A stretch of DNA of 64,000 bases from Nymphaea colorata (lineage: Eukaryota > Streptophyta > Magnoliopsida > Nymphaeales > Nymphaeaceae), in contig NC_045138.2 of assembly GCF_008831285.2 (NCBI RefSeq), positions 21,299,934-21,363,933 on the forward strand. The letters run 5' to 3'. Positions 35,547 through 46,600 of the stretch are shown here, piece after piece. Below the pieces are notes generated by a model that saw only the letters and a list, made by a program, of their open reading frames with translations, had not been told where the DNA came from and made no database searches. Numbering within the stretch: the stretch's first letter is position 1; each line of letters begins with the position of its first letter. The position numbers and the translations under genes were made by a program.

Positions 35547-36896
35547 TGCGCGCGATGCTTCTAACGCACCTGCTCCTCTTTTAAGGTAATAAATCAAAAT
35601 TAATGGGCACGCAAAATTAAATGAGCCATTGATTTAATCAACAGATGGCATTTATGGATGAGTATCACAAAGTAAATGAGCATGGGAACTAGATTTAAGT
35701 CTCCGACTCTCCAAGAAAGAGATTAGTGAGATAAAGTACCAACTAAGCAAAATGTGTGGTCTTTATCTTGTTTTTTTAAGTGAAAAAAAATTGAAACTGT
35801 GCCTGAGGCATTTGCCTCATGCACAATGCACTTTCCGCAATGAGGCAGGCCATGCACTTCACCGGCGTGAAGCATAAGGCTTGGGATAAGATGTACCTCA
35901 AGCACACAATAAGGTGTATTTATGGTCTAAAGAAGAACCTGTCGCCATATTTGATGAAGATTTTAAGTGGTACAATATTGGAGAAGAAGAGGATGCTGAT
36001 GAAGGAGAGTTTGAATATAGTGGCGAGGATATTCAATATGAAGAAGATGATACAAATGACAATGAGAATGAAGATGGAAATGATGATGATAAATAATAAC
36101 ATTCTCATTTGTTATTTGCACTAAACAAATAAGACTTTAAACTTATTTTTTAAGGTATTTCATTTATGACTTATTAATTATGAACATATTATGTTAAATT
36201 GATCAACGTTCATCCTTATAAGCATATATTTATACATGACAGGTTTTCATAAAGAACATATTTTACTTGAGTTTTTTTTTACAGGAAATTTCCCTTTACT
36301 ACATAATGTGGAAATGGCATATCGTGGATATCCATGATTCTGTCTGAAAAGGGGTCCCTTTTTGGTACCAACGGAAAAGGCTGACGAGTTCCAAAATCCA
36401 AATCAAAAGAGGAATAACCTCATCCTATACTTGTAGGAATTATGAGAACAGATGAGTACTTTCACCTTTTATCAAAGCCATGAACGACCACAAGCAACTA
36501 GAATAGCAGACTAAGGGTTACAGTGTTGTAAATGATAGAAAAAGAGATAATGGCCGAAATTGAATGATTTTGTGCAAAGAGATCTCAGAGGAAAAGAGAA
36601 ATATGAACAAGGGGAGAGATAGCATACCCGATCATGGTCATCTTCAAGGTGGGCTTAAGTTGGAGAGTAGAGAGGATGGTGGCGTCGTCGGAGAGCTGCT
36701 TAGGGCCGACTTTCGGGTAGAGCAGCTTCTGGCGCTTGGGGAGGACGGTGGTGGCCTCGCAGATGCGTCGCTTCAGCTCTCCCACGGTGTCATCGGCGCA
36801 CACTCTCACCGTGTATTCCTTGCCGTTCCACTTTACGCACAGCGTCATCTCTTCCCAGCCTTCTCCTCCTGAGGACGACGCCGACGCCGACGCCAT
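18877..36896 (-). CDS. UBLCP1: ubiquitin-like domain-containing CTD phosphatase 1 (UBLCP1)
   Basis: UBLCP1 is a nuclear phosphatase that binds the 26S proteasome through its ubiquitin-like domain and dephosphorylates it. The model has six exons: 36896-36628, 31392-31248, 19730-19616, 19534-19471, 19368-19203, 19122-18877. Every junction is GT-AG and the phases agree, giving 334 residues, close to the 318 of the human protein. Residues about 16-90 form the UBL domain ('[14 protein letters not shown]', 'KQKLLYPKV'-like lysine region, '[11 protein letters not shown]'). The phosphatase domain starts near 139, with catalytic DIDYT at residues 155-159, 'FDHRS' after it, 'IWSAT' near 195, and '[16 protein letters not shown]' near 264. 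Intron 2 is 11.5 kb and contains a copia element; intron 1 is 5.2 kb and contains a dead hAT. Both insertions leave all splice sites intact. The start is the first ATG, preceding an alanine/serine-rich leader. Confidence 0.94.
19825..19856. repeat. (TA)n microsatellite in UBLCP1 intron 2
   Basis: About 16 TA units, about 95 bp inside the 3' end of the intron in transcript sense. It could lie near the branch-point region but leaves the acceptor at 19731-19732 intact. Confidence 0.93.
20002..20180 (+). mobile_element. possible solo or truncated copia LTR
   Basis: The segment begins TGTTGGAAAG and ends TTTTACA. It has a TATA box inside a CTATATAAAAGG context near 20033 and is followed by TGGTATATTT, which resembles a decayed primer-binding site. 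These are LTR-like features at the right spacing. No matching second LTR was found. Confidence 0.4.
21325..21567 (+). repeat. 5' LTR of the copia element
   Basis: A 243-bp LTR beginning TGTTGATAGATCG and ending TTTTTACA. It differs from the 3' LTR by four transitions and lacks one CTC triplet. Confidence 0.96.
21568..21580 (+). other. primer-binding site (initiator tRNA-Met)
   Basis: TGGTATCAGAGCC directly follows the 5' LTR. It is the standard plant copia primer site for minus-strand DNA synthesis. Confidence 0.93.
21683..21785 (+). repeat. 33-34-bp GC-rich repeats in the copia leader
   Basis: Three copies starting CTGCCGCCGTCCGCCCTCCC lie at 21683, 21717 and 21750, between the primer site and gag. 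They make this leader much more GC-rich than the rest of the element and create a long spurious minus-strand open frame. Confidence 0.85.
21987..23396 (+). pseudogene. copia gag and protease frame
   Basis: This frame encodes the structural gag and the aspartic protease. The N-terminal domain has 'LTKENYFSW', 'YIDGSNPEP' and 'KTWIVNSVS'. The central gag domain has '[14 protein letters not shown]'. The zinc knuckle '[14 protein letters not shown]' near 22750 follows the CX2CX4HX4C rule. The protease active site '[11 protein letters not shown]' is at about 23029-23061. The start at 21987 (MAASSSSS) suits gag better than an in-frame Met 33 bp upstream, which adds only a short leader. The frame ends at 23394-23396, just before the GAG-pre-integrase region, which continues in a different frame. 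This implies a frame-disrupting small indel near 23390. Confidence 0.88.
23397..24840 (+). pseudogene. copia integrase region, interrupted
   Basis: The second frame carries the GAG-pre-integrase segment ('[11 protein letters not shown]', 'CDVCQFAKH') and the integrase core: the first acidic residue in 'HSDVWGPS', the second in 'FRSDNAREY', and the glutamate in '[13 protein letters not shown]', forming the D-D-E triad. The frame then meets a TGA at 24238-24240 and another at 24838-24840, just before the RT. Between these stops lies the linker with '[10 protein letters not shown]' near 24250. Both stops are in the same frame as the downstream RT, so each is explained by a point change. Confidence 0.88.
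24844..26295 (+). pseudogene. copia reverse transcriptase and RNase H region
   Basis: The open 3' portion of pol begins with '[20 protein letters not shown]', the usual RT entry. It continues through '[11 protein letters not shown]', '[16 protein letters not shown]' and the catalytic '[12 protein letters not shown]' near 25320. RNase H has '[20 protein letters not shown]', 'SSAEAEYRA' and '[13 protein letters not shown]'. The C-terminus '[13 protein letters not shown]' precedes the polypurine tract. This part has no internal stops, but it cannot be reached by continuous translation from gag. Confidence 0.9.
26281..26289 (+). other. polypurine tract of the copia element
   Basis: GAGGGGGAG lies directly before the 3' LTR and would prime plus-strand synthesis. 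Confidence 0.9.
26290..26535 (+). repeat. 3' LTR of the copia element
   Basis: A 246-bp LTR from TGTTGATAG to TTTCTACA. It is followed directly by the ACAGG target duplication. Confidence 0.96.
26541..31247. other. remainder of UBLCP1 intron 2
   Basis: Very AT-rich intronic DNA with mixed A and T homopolymers at about 27240-27620 and 29640-29880. No gene recognised. A possible non-autonomous element lies at about 28578-29455. An (AC)n(AT)n microsatellite is at about 28658-28691. Confidence 0.6.
28578..29455. mobile_element. possible non-autonomous DNA transposon with GGTAC-rich ends
   Basis: The left end is built from GGTACGAGTACGGGTGCC repeats. The right end, reverse-complemented, reads GTATGGGTACCAGTATGC and further GGGTATGCC/GGGTACT repeats, so the two are similar and inverted. 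The interior has a GC-richer patch (29040-29290) with no intact protein. No clean target duplication was found, so the boundaries are approximate. Confidence 0.4.
31573..31616. repeat. (CT)n microsatellite in UBLCP1 intron 1
   Basis: Over 20 CT units with one TTT interruption, about 180 bp from exon 2. In transcript sense it is (GA)n. Confidence 0.95.
32480..32575. repeat. compound (AT)n(GA)n microsatellite
   Basis: About 34 AT units run into a dozen GA units. It directly abuts a perfect hairpin at 32581. Confidence 0.95.
32581..32614. repeat. perfect 15-bp inverted repeat
   Basis: GGATTTCTCCATCCA and its exact reverse complement are separated by only GGTT. It would form a stable hairpin. 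It stands between the microsatellite and the left flank of the hAT remnant. Confidence 0.92.
33190..34640 (+). pseudogene. decayed hAT (Ac-like) transposase
   Basis: Plus-strand translation over several frames follows the order of plant hAT transposases. A BED zinc finger ('[18 protein letters not shown]', then 'AGIH') lies at about 33196-33300. An acidic and basic linker comes next (33355-33720). The DUF659 entry '[16 protein letters not shown]' is near 33780, followed by '[17 protein letters not shown]' near 33990-34050. The ends are 'AHCVNLML' near 34250, '[14 protein letters not shown]' near 34350 and '[11 protein letters not shown]' near 34420. There are many stops and frameshifts, so it is not functional. 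It lies in intron 1 of UBLCP1, antisense to it. Confidence 0.8.
35324..35502. mobile_element. small non-autonomous hAT-type element (MITE)
   Basis: The 179-bp segment starts CAATGGTGAAGCCA; its other end reverse-complemented reads CAGTGGCGAAGCCA (12 of 14 match). The flanking 8-mers GTAGAGAA (35316-35323) and GTAAAGAA (35503-35510) match at 7 of 8. A near-palindrome GTGTGGGCAGTTGCCCACAC lies near its left end and is shared with the element at 48593. Confidence 0.75.
35795..36096 (+). other. short inverted repeat and possible C-terminal tail of the hAT remnant
   Basis: TGAGGCATTTGCCTCA near 35802 is a hairpin that starts a GC-richer patch up to about 35900. Downstream, an open plus-strand frame (35914-36096) encodes '[13 protein letters not shown]' followed by an acidic tail of about 40 residues. 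Plant hAT transposases often end with a similar acidic tail, so it may be the end of the remnant at 33190. The link is weak. Confidence 0.35.
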
Positions 36897-38574
36897 GGAC
36901 GTCGATTATCGTCGTCTGCCTGCTTCCCTCTCAGTTTTTGCTTTTGCCGCTCGCCGCAGTGGCTCACTCCTCTCAGTTTCACCTCGCAGTCTCTCCCTGT
37001 TCGTCCCCAGTCCCCCCGCAAAGATACTTTGTTTTCGAGGTCAGCCACCCCTACACTTTTTCATATTCGCAGTGCTCGTCCTTCCTTAATTGGGGAAACC
37101 ACAGTTATGTTATCTATTTTGTTAAAAGGTGCCCCATTTTCATTTTAGTCACCTCCAAATTCCAACCAACTTCTTGTTAGATTTTTGTTTCCCAACACCG
37201 TTGGAGATTTTTTCTTTTTTTCCTTTTGCAGTGTTCTTTTTTTCCTTTTGCAGTGTTCTTTTTTTCTTGGTCTTTTTTATATGCGGAACAAGGGATTCAA
37301 AACAAGTTTTCATGCCACGCTCAACAATTTAATCTGTTTCGTAGTCAGTGTTGCTAGGCGAGAACCTTGGCCAACTCTCTCTGTACATAAGTAACCGCAA
37401 AGGGGCAATTAGAAGAGTGCCGTTAAGTCTGGCCGCCGGCCCGCCGGCTGTTTTTTCCCCGGTGGTCCGCCGCATGATTTTTCTTATCTGGGTATCTTCC
37501 AAATGAAAAGATTATTCTATGTTGGGGTCATTTTTCTGGTTGACGTAGAAAAGAAGAGTATGATTTTTTTCTTTTGGACCAAACAACCTATACGCGTGCC
37601 TTTCTTTTTTCTCTCCCTCTCATCGTTTTCTTTTTCCCCTTTCCATGCGATTCTCTTTATCTATTTTTTCAATATCATACCTGATCGTATGATTTCAGCC
37701 TGCATTATTAATGAACTAGTTTCTGTTCGAGCATGTGATTGCTTTATGTTTGTAAGGTGAGGGATGGTGTTAAAAATCCACAGAGAAGGGAAGGGAATAG
37801 GGATTGTATTAAGTTGAAGTACTCTGCTGAACCCTCGGTAATTTGATGGTACGTTTTATTAGTAAATAATGTTTTTTTCTCTCTGTTCTTAAAATTAAGG
37901 TATTTAATGCACAAAGGTTTGTACTGAGGTTCTTTTCAATTTCGCACAAGAGTATTTAATTCTGTTTGAAGATTTCTGGTACTGATTTTTTTTTATTGGG
38001 GTGTAAAAATACTTCATGGCACCCACTTTTTAGATGCCCAGATATGGATGAAGCAGAAAATCCGAGCACCAATTACTTCCAAGTCGCTTCAGAGTATGAC
38101 TGTATTCAAGTATTCATCCTGATCACAGGACAAAATTATCTGAAACCTACATCCCAAGCCAACTAAGAGAATATTCAACCTGATTACAAACGTAAATCGA
38201 ACACAGGGCCTACATACTACAACCATAACATATTCAGTAAACTTGTCCATCTGTGCTGACTGGAAATTCTATTATGTTACCTGACAACTACAGTTAACGA
38301 TCTTTGCTATTTCTCCCTGTCCGCTTCACTCCAACCGTGTGAAATTGTTCAGGCTGCTCACAGTTTACTCATATTCTCAAAGGTAACATAACATTTCCGT
38401 GTAATAAAAGCAATAATGTTCAAAAAACCAATTTGTTCATGATGGTTCACAGCAAGTGCATGGACCATAACGCTGAGCCAACTAATCTTGGCTGACAAGT
38501 ATGTTGTACAAGCAAAGAACCAACGTGATAACGATGCAGACAGCATCAAATGCTCCTGATTCAGACAGACTACC
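36897..38574. other. UBLCP1 upstream region and MAP65 3' flank
   Basis: No gene recognised. The part next to 36896 should hold the UBLCP1 promoter. No clear TATA box was seen. T-rich tracts occupy about 37190-37290 and 37560-37670. The part before 38575 should be the MAP65 3' UTR. Confidence 0.5.
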
Positions 38575-41500
38575 TTAAGCTGGTACCCAGTTGCCAGGAG
38601 CAAGGAGAAAAGCTAGGCGTTTTTCTTCAAATGAGTATTCTATCTCCGGCTCTGTTTCTGGTGCCGCTCTCTGGGTTTCTTGGCTTGCAAGTGAAGCAGC
38701 AGTAGCAGTAGGGGCAGGCGTTGCAGCAGTCTGCATTGGGACTGTTACCGATTGTGGGGTACAAGGGATAGGGATCGGCATGGCTTTCGGGGTCCTGTTC
38801 TCCTCATCAGTGAAAGAACTGCTTTTATTTGGTGTAGTGTACAGATTGCTTTTAACTGAAGCATTCTGCAGCTTATTATGATTGAGTTCATCCAAAGGAT
38901 TTGCGGAATTGGACCTTGAAGAGAATGAAGATACAGGAGAGAATGGCATTCTCTGTGCGGGCACTGGAACTTCATTTTCATCAGTATTTGAAGAGATGGA
39001 ATATTTCCTTACTGGAAGGCCAGCAACATCCAATCCTCGCCGTCCTGCTCGAAGGGAAAAATGCATGGTACCCAAATTCAGTTTCTCATTAGAACCCGTG
39101 TTTCACATTATTATCAGAAAATAATGCAAAAGCGAAACATGAAAAACGAAGAAGTATGATTAAGTAGACAATGTGTATATGCTTAAATATCATTTCCTGT
39201 ATTCTGATATCTTTACTTAAATGATAACAACAGAACAGTTTCAGATGTTGTGACTTCATCCATTTCAGAAGAGCAACCAAAATATCATGTGTATATCAAA
39301 ATTACCTGCTGATAGTGCGGCTTGACCATCTCCAGTTTTCTGATTATGAAAGGAGTCAATTTTCCGTGTTTGCCTTGATAAACTAGTATTTCCGTGGAGT
39401 CCTGACTTCGACTCTACTAAGGGTGACTGCATCTGCATCATAGCACCTCCAAGTGAAAGCCTTCTGTTGGCGGCTCCCATTGAAGTCCTGGGCATTTTCC
39501 TGGCACTTTGCTGTTTTGAAGGGCTTGGTTTTGAGCCAAAGAGTGCTTCTTGTTCTGCTATGAGCTGCCCCTGCAGTCTTTTTTGGTCCTGTTTTCAGGA
39601 ATATGTTAGTTTATCTGTTACCTAATAATTTAGCTATGTAATTTGATGGTAGTAACTTTTCCTACCCGTTGCCTCCGACGTTCTTGCTCTTTCTCCTGTC
39701 TTAGTATAGTATACTCTTCCAATAAAGAGAGAAGACGCACCTGTGGATCACATAAATAATGAATCAAACCATTAAAACTGAAATAACGGAATTAGTGTTA
39801 GCACCAACTTAAGGAACTTAGCCAAGCTGAACTATGATGCTAGTACTTACACCGTCAAAGGTAAATTCTATGCCCCTTTCTCTCTCCCAAGATGTAGTCT
39901 TAGCTGCCAAATTTTCCACCATTGCTGGAAGAGCCATGACACGAGAAACAAGACAACCATGAGCTTTGGGTTAGACTCAGAAGAATGACATGATGCAGAA
40001 AAGCCAGCTGACTGAAAAACCAAGGATATCATTTTTTTCATTCTATCATCCACTACCGAAAACATCTATTGTTTCTGGTTCATATTAATATAAAAAAGCT
40101 GCATTTGTAAGATTTACCTGGTAGCTTGTTGACTGCTGCACGAGCTTTTTCAGCCCTCTTTAGTGTCAAGTGTGCACCTCTGCCAGCATTGTACCTGTTC
40201 TCATCCTGCAAAAAGAACAAGTATAAATTTTGGGACGATTAAAGCATTCTTAGTTAGTCAGCTTTCCCAGTATATTGAAAATAAATGACCTCACCCTGTT
40301 GTATTCCTCAAGCCAATTTTCTTCCTCACATGCAGCCAACCACTTATCGACTTTCTCCAGAATTTCTTTCCTGCTAAATGCTTCCTCTTTAGCTTTAGCT
40401 ATCTGGGCCTCCAGTTGCTCCAGTACAAACCCAAGATCAATCACCCCTACAAATAGGTTTTTGCTTATAGTTAGCAGATTATCAAGACTGGAAGTTCCAC
40501 AACTCATGAGTGAAATGTGCAGAGTAGAGTTAACAATACAATCACACCTGATTCAATTGCAGTCACTGTATACTCAATAGAAGCTTCAGGTTCTGCTACC
40601 ATGTGTGCCTTCCTACATACATCTTCAAGCTCCGTTCTCTTCTTCAGAACAAGATCCTTCATCTTGCTTTCCTTCATCTCTTCCAGTCTTAGAACCTCCG
40701 CTTCAACCTATACCAAAGCTTAAAATCAACATCTACAGCAATTTTCATTTGAAAACGAAGGTAAAAACAAAACGGAGCTTCTACGTGACTGTCGGATGGT
40801 TCTTACATAATTGATGAAATCTTCAGAGAGAATATTAGGCTCATTTATTTCATCTTCTGAGGCAGCAATATTGCAGGTAACATTCTGAAACATTTGCTGC
40901 TCGTCGACTGGTGTATCCATGAGGTTCCATAGCTCCAACATCGTAGTAGCAAGATCTTGAAGCTGTCACAGCTTAAAAGAAGTTAGACATAAAGAAGCAC
41001 AACAAACCGCATCAGGGTGGGGATGTGAAGTTCCCACCTTTTGCATTCTCTGCTTCTTAATCTCTCTTAATTTATCCACCGCATTGGAAAGTCTCTGAAT
41101 TGCACCATCATCAATGGCTTTTGGCACTTCGCAATCATCCACACTAGGTTGAACATCTTTCAGCACATGCTGGAAGTCTAAACCAAGCACTGAACAGAAG
41201 GAATTCAGAGCTTCGGTGTATTCCATAACCTGATTGAGCCTATCATTCTGGAGAAGGCGAAGAAATTCACTGATACACTCCAGAAAAAATCTTAAAGTAT
41301 ACAACAAATCCAGAACCATATAAAAGAGTATGTGTAGCGCATCTCTGCTGAATAATTGGTGGATCAAATAGCAGCGAAAATTTTCGGCAATCATAGCAAT
41401 GTTGCTAGGACATGACTCTAAGATGAGATCTTATGTCATTACTTTAGAACCTCGAGTTTGGTGTGTCTTAAAAATATTACTTACCTTTTCTTTTTGAAGC

Positions 41501-42215
41501 ATCTGAAGATGCTTATGGAATTCTTCAAGCTTTCTGAGGGACAAATCAGTTTCATCCAAACCGCCACTAGAAACATCATTTGGTCTTGCGATCTCGTTGG
41601 AAATTTTCTCTAACTTTTCTAAAACGTCAAGAAATTGGCTAACTCTCTCATCTTTTCTCCTCTGCATCTCTTCGAGTTGAGGCTGAATGGCTCTAAGCTC
41701 TTCCTTCAAGCTCCTAATGTTCTGATCTTGCTGGAAAGTTCAGACAAACACCAGACATGCATATTAACGACAATAACCATACTCTGTTCAAACTAGTAAA
41801 TGTTCCTTGTTCTTCAATCTCAAGCATCAACTAGCATCAGAAATCTATGAGGTCACCTGTCTCAGAAGCACAGGTCGCTCTGCCATGGAAGCACATATTG
41901 AAGCTAGCTTGGCCTCAGAATCTGCAATAGCCTGACGCAATTGAGCTCGAGAACGGTTTGCTTGATCAACCTTTCTTCTGTACACCTCCAAGCACTCCTT
42001 TTCAAGCTCAAGTAACAATTTATCCCTCTCATCGTCTGGTTCTCCCACTTCATCCCATATTGTCTACACTCGAAAAGCAATAAACATGTCAAGTAATGTT
42101 GCTAGCAGGACACAAATCCTGAGCACCGGCAAACGTGTAATACCTGGAGTTCATATAGAAGTGACCCACAAGTTGTTTCAACTTGCAGAAGCTGATCGTT
42201 TTGAAAGTTCGTCAT
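38575..42215 (-). CDS. MAP65-3: 65-kDa microtubule-associated protein, MAP65-3/PLEIADE-like
   Basis: MAP65 proteins (PRC1/Ase1 family) dimerise and bundle anti-parallel microtubules; the MAP65-3 type works at the phragmoplast midzone in cytokinesis. Twelve exons (42215-42144, 42063-41857, 41730-41485, 41247-41038, 40962-40807, 40707-40548, 40446-40295, 40205-40118, 39924-39851, 39740-39666, 39588-39306, 39044-38575) join in phase to 730 residues. The N-terminal coiled-coil half has '[20 protein letters not shown]' and '[11 protein letters not shown]'. The conserved microtubule-binding spectrin region has '[19 protein letters not shown]' at about 394-412. The long C-terminal extension has '[14 protein letters not shown]', 'PIPIPCTP' and '[12 protein letters not shown]' near the end, features I associate with MAP65-3 rather than MAP65-1. 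The start is the first in-frame ATG of exon 1 ('MTNFQND'). The C-terminal exon has a GAGCAG tandem acceptor. Confidence 0.92.
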
Positions 42216-43330
42216 ATTGCAATTTCTCAAACAAAGTTGAGGTGAAAACTCCCTGTAAAGATCAACTGCTGCTTGTCATAAAAAAAATAATGCACCGTAA
42301 GCCTCACCGTGGTACATTTCGCATTGTTGCAAGAATTTATTTGTGAACCAACATTTTAACGCAAATTTTGAAGAAAAGAAAACTAAGGATCTGATATTTT
42401 ACTTCACCATTTTCTTATTCAAGAACATTTGTATCTTAATTTAGATCCCCCCTTATTTTGTTAATTAAACAAGATATTAAAGCATAAAAAAAATTATTGG
42501 AGACTTGCGCTTAATTTTATTCTTTTAGCACACAATTCAGAACTTTCAAACTTGTGCATATACATGTTTTACTTATAACTCTAAATTTTTATTTTAACTT
42601 GGATAACTTTTGACAAACAAAGGATTATGCATGTGTCTAAAACATCAAAACCTACATCAATTCTCCAGAAATAAGGCATCATACTATACTACCATAGGAT
42701 TCACAGAAAAAGAAAAGGTAGAGGGCTGAGGGGGGAGGGGGCGAGGAACGGATGTTACTATTTTTCTAGAGTTTCCATTCTTGAATTGAAAATAAAGGAT
42801 AGAAACAAAAGGAATAGACCTTACCAACAAAAATGGCCGAGTCGGAAAATGAATACAAAGGGAACAACCGTATATCTGTTAATTAAAAAAAATCCCAATT
42901 GATCGCCAGTTCTTGGATAGAAAGGGGAAGGCATGAAAACCCATCTTTATTTTTTTCATAAATGCAAAGAAAAATTAAAAAGTGCAACACCCTGTTTTAA
43001 CATATGCAGCTTATTGTATGGAGGAAAAAGGTTAAGAGAAATCTCCCAAATATAAGAGAAACATCAAAGAGATAGAAAGACGTCGCGAGAGAGAGATAGA
43101 GAGAGAGTTTGTAAAACAGAAGTCCTACCTGTTACTCTGGAGTGAGGATTAGTTTGTGCGCTATTCCGATTTGTTCAGATGAATCGTTCTCTTTCCTGGA
43201 AGAGCAAAACAGCGTGAGGACCATATCGCAGAAAGAGAGAGGGAGAGAGCAGTGAATCGTCCTACCTTCTTCCGCTTTCTCGCCGGAGTAGAGAAAACTC
43301 GTCTCTGTGGTTGTAATTCAAATCTTCAAG
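42216..43330 (-). other. inferred 5' UTR of MAP65-3-like with two introns
   Basis: Upstream of the start codon an acceptor TTTACAG precedes 42252, a donor CAG|GTAGGA lies at 43129|43128, an acceptor CTTCCAG precedes 43195, and a donor AAG|GTAGG lies at 43266|43265. This gives leader exons 42252-42216, 43195-43129 and 43266 upward, with introns of 876 and 70 bp. It is inferred from splice motifs and base composition only. A (GA)n run lies inside the longer intron, near 43085-43110. Confidence 0.45.
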
Positions 43331-43412
43331 ACGAAGAAGACGAGCGAATGAATCTCTGGAATGAGCGGACACAACTTTCAAATTTTTTTGACGTGGTCGG
43401 GGAAGGGGGCCC

Positions 43413-43613
43413 ACTAACGGTCATCTCCGCTCTCCGCTCGGAAATCAATATCCGTCGTTACCGTTGATGACCTTTTTTTTTTCGAAAAATCTTGTAGTCA
43501 TTGGCGGAAATACCCCGACGCCTGCCACTGACCGGACGAGTAGAGCGTCCGATCTGACCACCGAAATCCCAAGTTCGAAAACGGAGACAAAGTCAACTCA
43601 GCCAAGTAAACGG
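43413..43613. promoter_or_regulatory. cluster of AACGG motifs (possible M-phase MSA elements)
   Basis: Four AACGG cores occur just upstream of the inferred MAP65 leader: plus strand at 43416-43420, 43580-43584 and 43609-43613, and minus strand at 43465-43461. The first is ACTAACGGTCA, matching 10 of 11 positions of the MSA consensus YCYAACGGYYA bound by three-repeat MYB factors. Cytokinesis genes such as MAP65-3 are known MSA targets. Confidence 0.45.
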
Positions 43614-43619
43614 TTCGGA

Positions 43620-46600
43620 TCAGGGATTTACGGTTTCCGATCCATAGGCTCCGGTTCATAATCAGAGGCCAATAAATTTGAATCCGGATCCTGTTAAGGC
43701 CTTAAGCCCCAACGCTTTTTCAGTGCGTTCCTTGTAGAAAATGTAAGAATTTGGATCATATCAGCTGGCTAAGAACCAAATTGAATTCCATTCAAGACTG
43801 TCAGTTTCACTAATCCAATCTGATGTATTGCAATCCGCTTCTTAACAGCTTTGATTACTTCTTCAAAAAGATGAGAACCCCAAAAAACCAAGACTTAACA
43901 ATCTATTTTATAAGTTTTTCAAGATTATTCATAATTTTACATAGGAAACTAAACTTTTCGAAGTGGAGTGTTATAGAATTAACAGTAATGGAACAAAGTA
44001 CTTGGATATGAATAAGTTAATGTTTGAATTATTTAAATGTGAATCCAAATTAGTTTAGATAAGATATATATGTTCTTTTAGCGTTTGGGTTCTGGTGTAC
44101 AGTAATATCTTATTCCGTGTAAAGCTTACAAGAACCGAATCTGATAGCTTTTATTATAAAATATTCGGCCGTTCACTTTCTCGGATCAATTACAATTTAT
44201 AACAAGTTGGTCTTTAAAAAAAGGCGCGTACCAAGTTGATTTTCAAATAGTTTCCTCCTTGGTTTCTTTTAAAAAATTGAATAAGAATGTAAGTTACATC
44301 AACGGGCTTCTATGATCCAGCCCTCTAATAAAAAAGCCGAAAAAAGCGCATGAGTATGCCTTGAAAAAACAAACGGTTCTAAGTAGACTTTCAAAAATCA
44401 TGTCATAACAAGCTTTTATTCAACACCTAAGTTTTTTTAGACAAATGAACTATATAAATCCCCAAAGGGTTAGCGCATCAGGATGGGGTGGCAGGCGACC
44501 AATTTCTGTCCCGAATGCTCGGGACACCAATTGTCTTTGCTGCAAATGGAGGGTTACCGTCGCACAAGTTGAAGCACAACAAGGGCAACATCTCAAGATA
44601 CCAAAAATAGACCTTGTATTATAGAAAGATAAAGAATTGAATAGAAGCTTCAGCCTTCTTTGAACAAGAGGTAACATGCTCACATGAGCCACAAGCATCC
44701 GGAGATTTGGTATACCTATAGCTACCAGTTTAGTGCATTAAATTGAATAATTTCAAATTAAGTTGAATGATTTCAACAGTACTAGAAGTACGCTGTACAT
44801 CTACATTATTCTATCCACCATTGAACACTCAATTATGGGGTTTTTAATATTCACCCGCTATGGTAGATATTGTTTTTTTCTCAGTCCATAAACACAGTAT
44901 ATCCCGTTTACCGTGAATGAGCGAAAAATTACCTTTAGACTTATGATCTTTGAAATTATAGTTAATTTTGTTCAGTAAACTTTTCACTAGTACAAAACCA
45001 TAAACACATATGTACATGCAGTTTATAGCATCACGCTGCGAGGGGCATAACATAACTGGTTGACATGAATGTTACGCTGACAAATTGTCCTGAGTGCTAC
45101 TCATCTAAACAGCAAATAATAACACATACACTAGGGGCAAAGAAAACATGAACTTATTCAAGTAGGACCAAACTAAACCTGAATCCAAAAAATATATTAC
45201 ACAACTAAAAATTTTCAAATAGAAACAACCTTGTATCTAAGGAGACCCTTGAGGGAAGAAGGATGACTTCACCTCTTCACAAAAGCGTTGGCTTTCCCCT
45301 ATACTAAACCTCATGTTAGATTTTATGTTGCATACTTGGTCATCTCTTCACCTTTCTTTATGTGGACACAGTCGACCTTGAACAGCTGATTCAAGTTGGT
45401 GGCAAATCGATTTGATTGATCAAATGACACAAAGGGTTGGATGTATTATAGGTAATCCATTTTTATTTTTAAAAATTTTAAAAACTTTTATTATTATACT
45501 TTTTACATTTTCAAAATGTGTATAATAATAATAATTTAGTTTATTCATTAGCGATTGAGTTGACTGCTCAATCAACCACGCGATTCACTCGATCAACAAC
45601 CTGGCTGGTCCGATTCAAGTTTCAAATTTACAACACTGCATGGAGGATCAACTCAACGCCAACCGTTCTTGCACCATTGCTAGTGCATTCAATGGCGATA
45701 CTGTCATTGGTAGATCCCAAAGCTTAGCATCATTATAAGATTGGGAACTTAGAAATGAGCCTATTGCACCGAAGGGAAGCTTCTCGTCTTTCATGGAGCA
45801 CTGGGCTAATAATGTTCTTTATCAGGCCAAGTTTGCTATCTTGAATTCTTTATCCAGGGTAAAGAAATCCTAGAAGCACTTCACCTGTAATCTGCTATGC
45901 ATCCGTTTTTATTACATGGATCATATTATCCACGGTTTCTTTTTTAATGTTAGATTTCCTGTTTGAAACTGAAAATGGATCTGTCTTATGCTTTTCCCAT
46001 GCCTACCTCGATATCAAGAAAGGGGTTCGATTTTATGGAACACCCATTGTAGTGTTTCTTTGTCATATCCATTGTTGTGTTTCTCCACAATTTCTTCTTC
46101 ATTACGTTTCCAACAATCCATTTGATAGATCCAACAAACAATTTAAGTGACTTCAATTCAAAAAGAAAAAATATTCTTACTTGAACCACCATGTGATCTT
46201 CAACCAATTATGTGCTTCAAAACTTGTACCTTACAAGTTACAATACGTACTTAAGAGTTTCCTGCCTCATGTGGCTCAGCTGTCAACTGCTTTTGACATT
46301 GCATCTTTCTTAATCTACCACATCTAGCCGAATGAATTTTTTCAAAGATCCATTAGTTCTTGGATTAGCCAAATCAAATAACTTAAAGACGTCAAGTTAA
46401 TTACATGAGTTTCAAACTCTGATTTGGATCAATAACAAGTTCTATTTCTTATCCCACTCTCGAGGCATTCTTTCTAAATTCCAAAATGCTTATATTTCAT
46501 GAATCAAATGAGACAATGTGGAAAAAAGAACAAAGATTTGTGAAGCCGAAAACATAGCTTTTGTGATGAAAAAATCACATCTGGGTGAGATTAAAGATAT

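Noticed and set aside
36564-36872. 102-codon plus-strand open frame
   Set aside because: Antisense shadow of UBLCP1 exon 1.
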